A DNA stretch of 64,000 bases from Sphaerosporella brunnea. Its lineage: Eukaryota > Ascomycota > Pezizomycetes > Pezizales > Pyronemataceae. Shown here piece by piece: positions 62,200 to 64,000 of this stretch (the stretch's first letter is position 1; every line of letters begins with the position of its first letter). The position numbers and the translations under genes are program-made. The DNA is taken from assembly GCA_008704415.1 (NCBI GenBank), contig VXIS01000175.1, positions 1-64,000 on the forward strand, in the 5' to 3' direction. The notes under the pieces were generated by a model. It did not search any database. It was not told where the DNA came from and saw only the letters and a list, made by a program, of their open reading frames with translations.

Positions 62200-63843
62200 A
62201 TGAAGACCACCGATCTCATCTACTACACTTTCCACCCGACTCAACTGAGGGCAATTATACAATGGTACTGCTAACTTGCCCCCTCTCGGATGCGTTCTCC
62301 GTCAATTCCTTGCCCCTTTTCTCATCTCACCACACTTTTTGCGCGATACAACATTTTTCTATCCTGTACAAATAATCCGTGTGGATAACGGGAGCCCTTG
62401 CGCAACGTTCGCTAACCGTCCGCGCCGATCCGTAGGAAAGTCTGGCACAACCCTCTCAATGAGCGCGACCCATCTAAGGAAGCTCCCACGCTCCGCCGCT
62501 GCTTCGAGTTCCTGGACATGACCTCGCGGTCCTTCAGCGCGGTAATCCAGGAGCTATGCCCAGAACTTTGCGTCTCGGTTTCACTGTTCTACCTGGTTCT
62601 GCGCGGTCTCGACACAATCGAGGATGACATGACGATTCCGTTCGCTACTAAGGAACCGCTGCTGCGCGACTTCGACAAAATCTTGGATAAGCAGGGATGG
62701 ACATTTAACGGCAACGGACCGAACGAGAAGGACCGCCCGCTGCTGGTCGAGTTTGATGTCGTGATCACCGAGTTCGCGAAGATCCCCAAGGTCCACCAGG
62801 ATATTATCCGGGACATCACGCGGAAAATGGGGAACGGAATGGCGGACTACGCTGGTGATGAGGAGCACAATGTCAACGGCGTAAAGACGATCGCAGATTA
62901 CGATCTGTACTGCCACTACGTTGCGGGACTCGTCGGAGAGGGTCTGACCCGGCTGTTTGTGGCCTCCGGAAAGGCGAACCCCATTCTCCTCGAGAAGGAA
63001 AACCTCTCGGACTCCATGGGTCTCTTCCTTCAGAAGACCAACATCATCCGTGACTACCGCGAGGACCTCGATGATGGCCGCGCCTTCTGGCCAAAGGAGA
63101 TCTGGACCAAGCACGGTACTAAGTTTGCGGACTTTGCGGACCCAAAGAATGAGGAGGCTGCGCTCAACTGCATCAGCGAGATGGTGCTCGATGCGCTGAG
63201 ACACGCCGATGACTGTCTCTTCTACCTAGCCGGTATCAAGGAACAGAGCGTCTTCAACTTCGCCGCTATCCCTCAAGTAATGGCTATAGCCACGCTAGCA
63301 CTCGTCTTCAGAAACAAGAATGTGTTCCAGAAGAACGTCAAGATCACGAAGGGAGAAGCGTGCCAGTTGATGATGGAAGTCGGAAACCTTCGAAGCGTGT
63401 GCAACATCTTCAGGAAATACCTCCGAGTAATCCACGAGAAGAACACTCCCAAGGACCCCAACTTCCTCAAGATCAGCGTGGCCTGCGGAAAGGTCGAGCA
63501 ATGGATCGAAAACGTCTACCCCAGTCCTAAGGTCGTCTCCGCTGATAAGACTATCTCTGGAAACGAAGAATCCTCAGAGGAAGCCGCCGCTGCGAAGAAG
63601 GAAGCTATCATGATGGTTGCGGCTGTGTTCGGAACGTTGATAGTGTTGTCCAGCTTAATGGTTTGTACCCCTCCGCCACGCTTTCCTTACTCCTCCCGCT
63701 AACAGAAACTGTAGATCTTCCTGGCGTGGATGATGGGAGCCCGCTTCGACCTCGCATGGTCGCATCTAAAGGAGCAAGGATGGAGCCCCAGTCTGCCAGT
63801 GATATCGGAGGCCGGAACTGCGGCGATCAAGGAGGAGTTGTAG
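62200..63843 (+). CDS. ERG9: Squalene synthase (farnesyl-diphosphate farnesyltransferase)
   Basis: Condenses two farnesyl diphosphates to presqualene diphosphate and reduces it to squalene with NADPH, the first committed step of ergosterol synthesis, at the ER membrane. Exons 62200-62264, 62436-63660 and 63715-63843 give 1419 nt, or 472 aa. The first aspartate motif D81-T-I-E-D85 and the second D228-Y-R-E-D232 are intact. [14 protein letters not shown] and [11 protein letters not shown] are further family blocks. The C-terminal membrane anchor ([18 protein letters not shown]) runs across the last intron. The start is chosen from the family N-terminus [18 protein letters not shown]. Intron 1 is 171 nt, long for this region. 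Confidence 0.97.
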
Positions 63844-64000
63844 ACGGCCAGCCACGATGAATGTGCTTTTTTCTCTTGCCACGAGCGATAATGATAAAAA
63901 TCCGGGTAGAGGAGGAGTGGGAGTGTACTTTTAGCGGTTTGTTGTTGTTGATGATGGGCTACTATATCTAATGGCTTGCTTACTACATGTCTTTTTTATG

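Overview
The window is nuclear DNA of a filamentous ascomycete (Pezizomycotina). Protein-coding genes are cut by many short introns, mostly 45-85 nt, with GTRNGY donors and CTRAY-type branch points. The gene content is typical of that group: MGM101, fungal Bpl1 with an amidotransferase-like N-terminus, a secreted GH32 enzyme, and erg9. I assembled the exon structures by hand from reading frames, splice motifs and remembered family conservation. No search was run and genus level cannot be called.

Layout. 1-4870 is gene-free and rich in microsatellites. 4872-5785 (-) is a broken gene whose last intron is almost entirely filled by a 325-bp inverted-repeat element. 6785-9405 (-) is DBP2 in ten exons. 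10401-13320 holds two decayed coding remnants, one resembling Crinkler/RHS-type P-loop proteins, whose stop codons fit C-to-T (RIP-like) change. 14228-24338 is a dense housekeeping block: eIF3l (-), MGM101 (-), biotin-protein ligase (+), ISA2 (-), kynureninase (+) and inositol monophosphatase (+). 24339-26176 has only weak remnants. 26177-29912 (-) holds an F-box/ankyrin protein and a secreted GH32 beta-fructosidase.

29913-44039 is a gene-poor, transposon-marked stretch. It contains a LINE remnant, a textbook non-autonomous hAT element with an exact 8-bp target-site duplication, a small three-exon acidic-tailed gene and a tiny cysteine-rich ORF. 44040-63843 is gene-rich again: SPP2 (-), two unrecognised genes, an RBR E3 ubiquitin ligase (-), a TA-flanked MITE, a TB2/DP1/HVA22 membrane protein (-), a TANGO2/NRDE protein (+) with a GC-AG intron, and squalene synthase ERG9 (+).

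How genes relate. There is no clear biosynthetic cluster. Biotin-protein ligase and ISA2 are convergent neighbours; ISA proteins mature the [4Fe-4S] of biotin and lipoate synthases, so a shared biotin theme is possible. ISA2 and kynureninase share a 161-bp divergent promoter. The strongest unusual signals are the inverted-repeat element that makes up most of an intron, the mutated remnants, four small inverted-repeat transposons, and an exceptionally long DBP2 intron placed late in the coding region, as in yeast DBP2.
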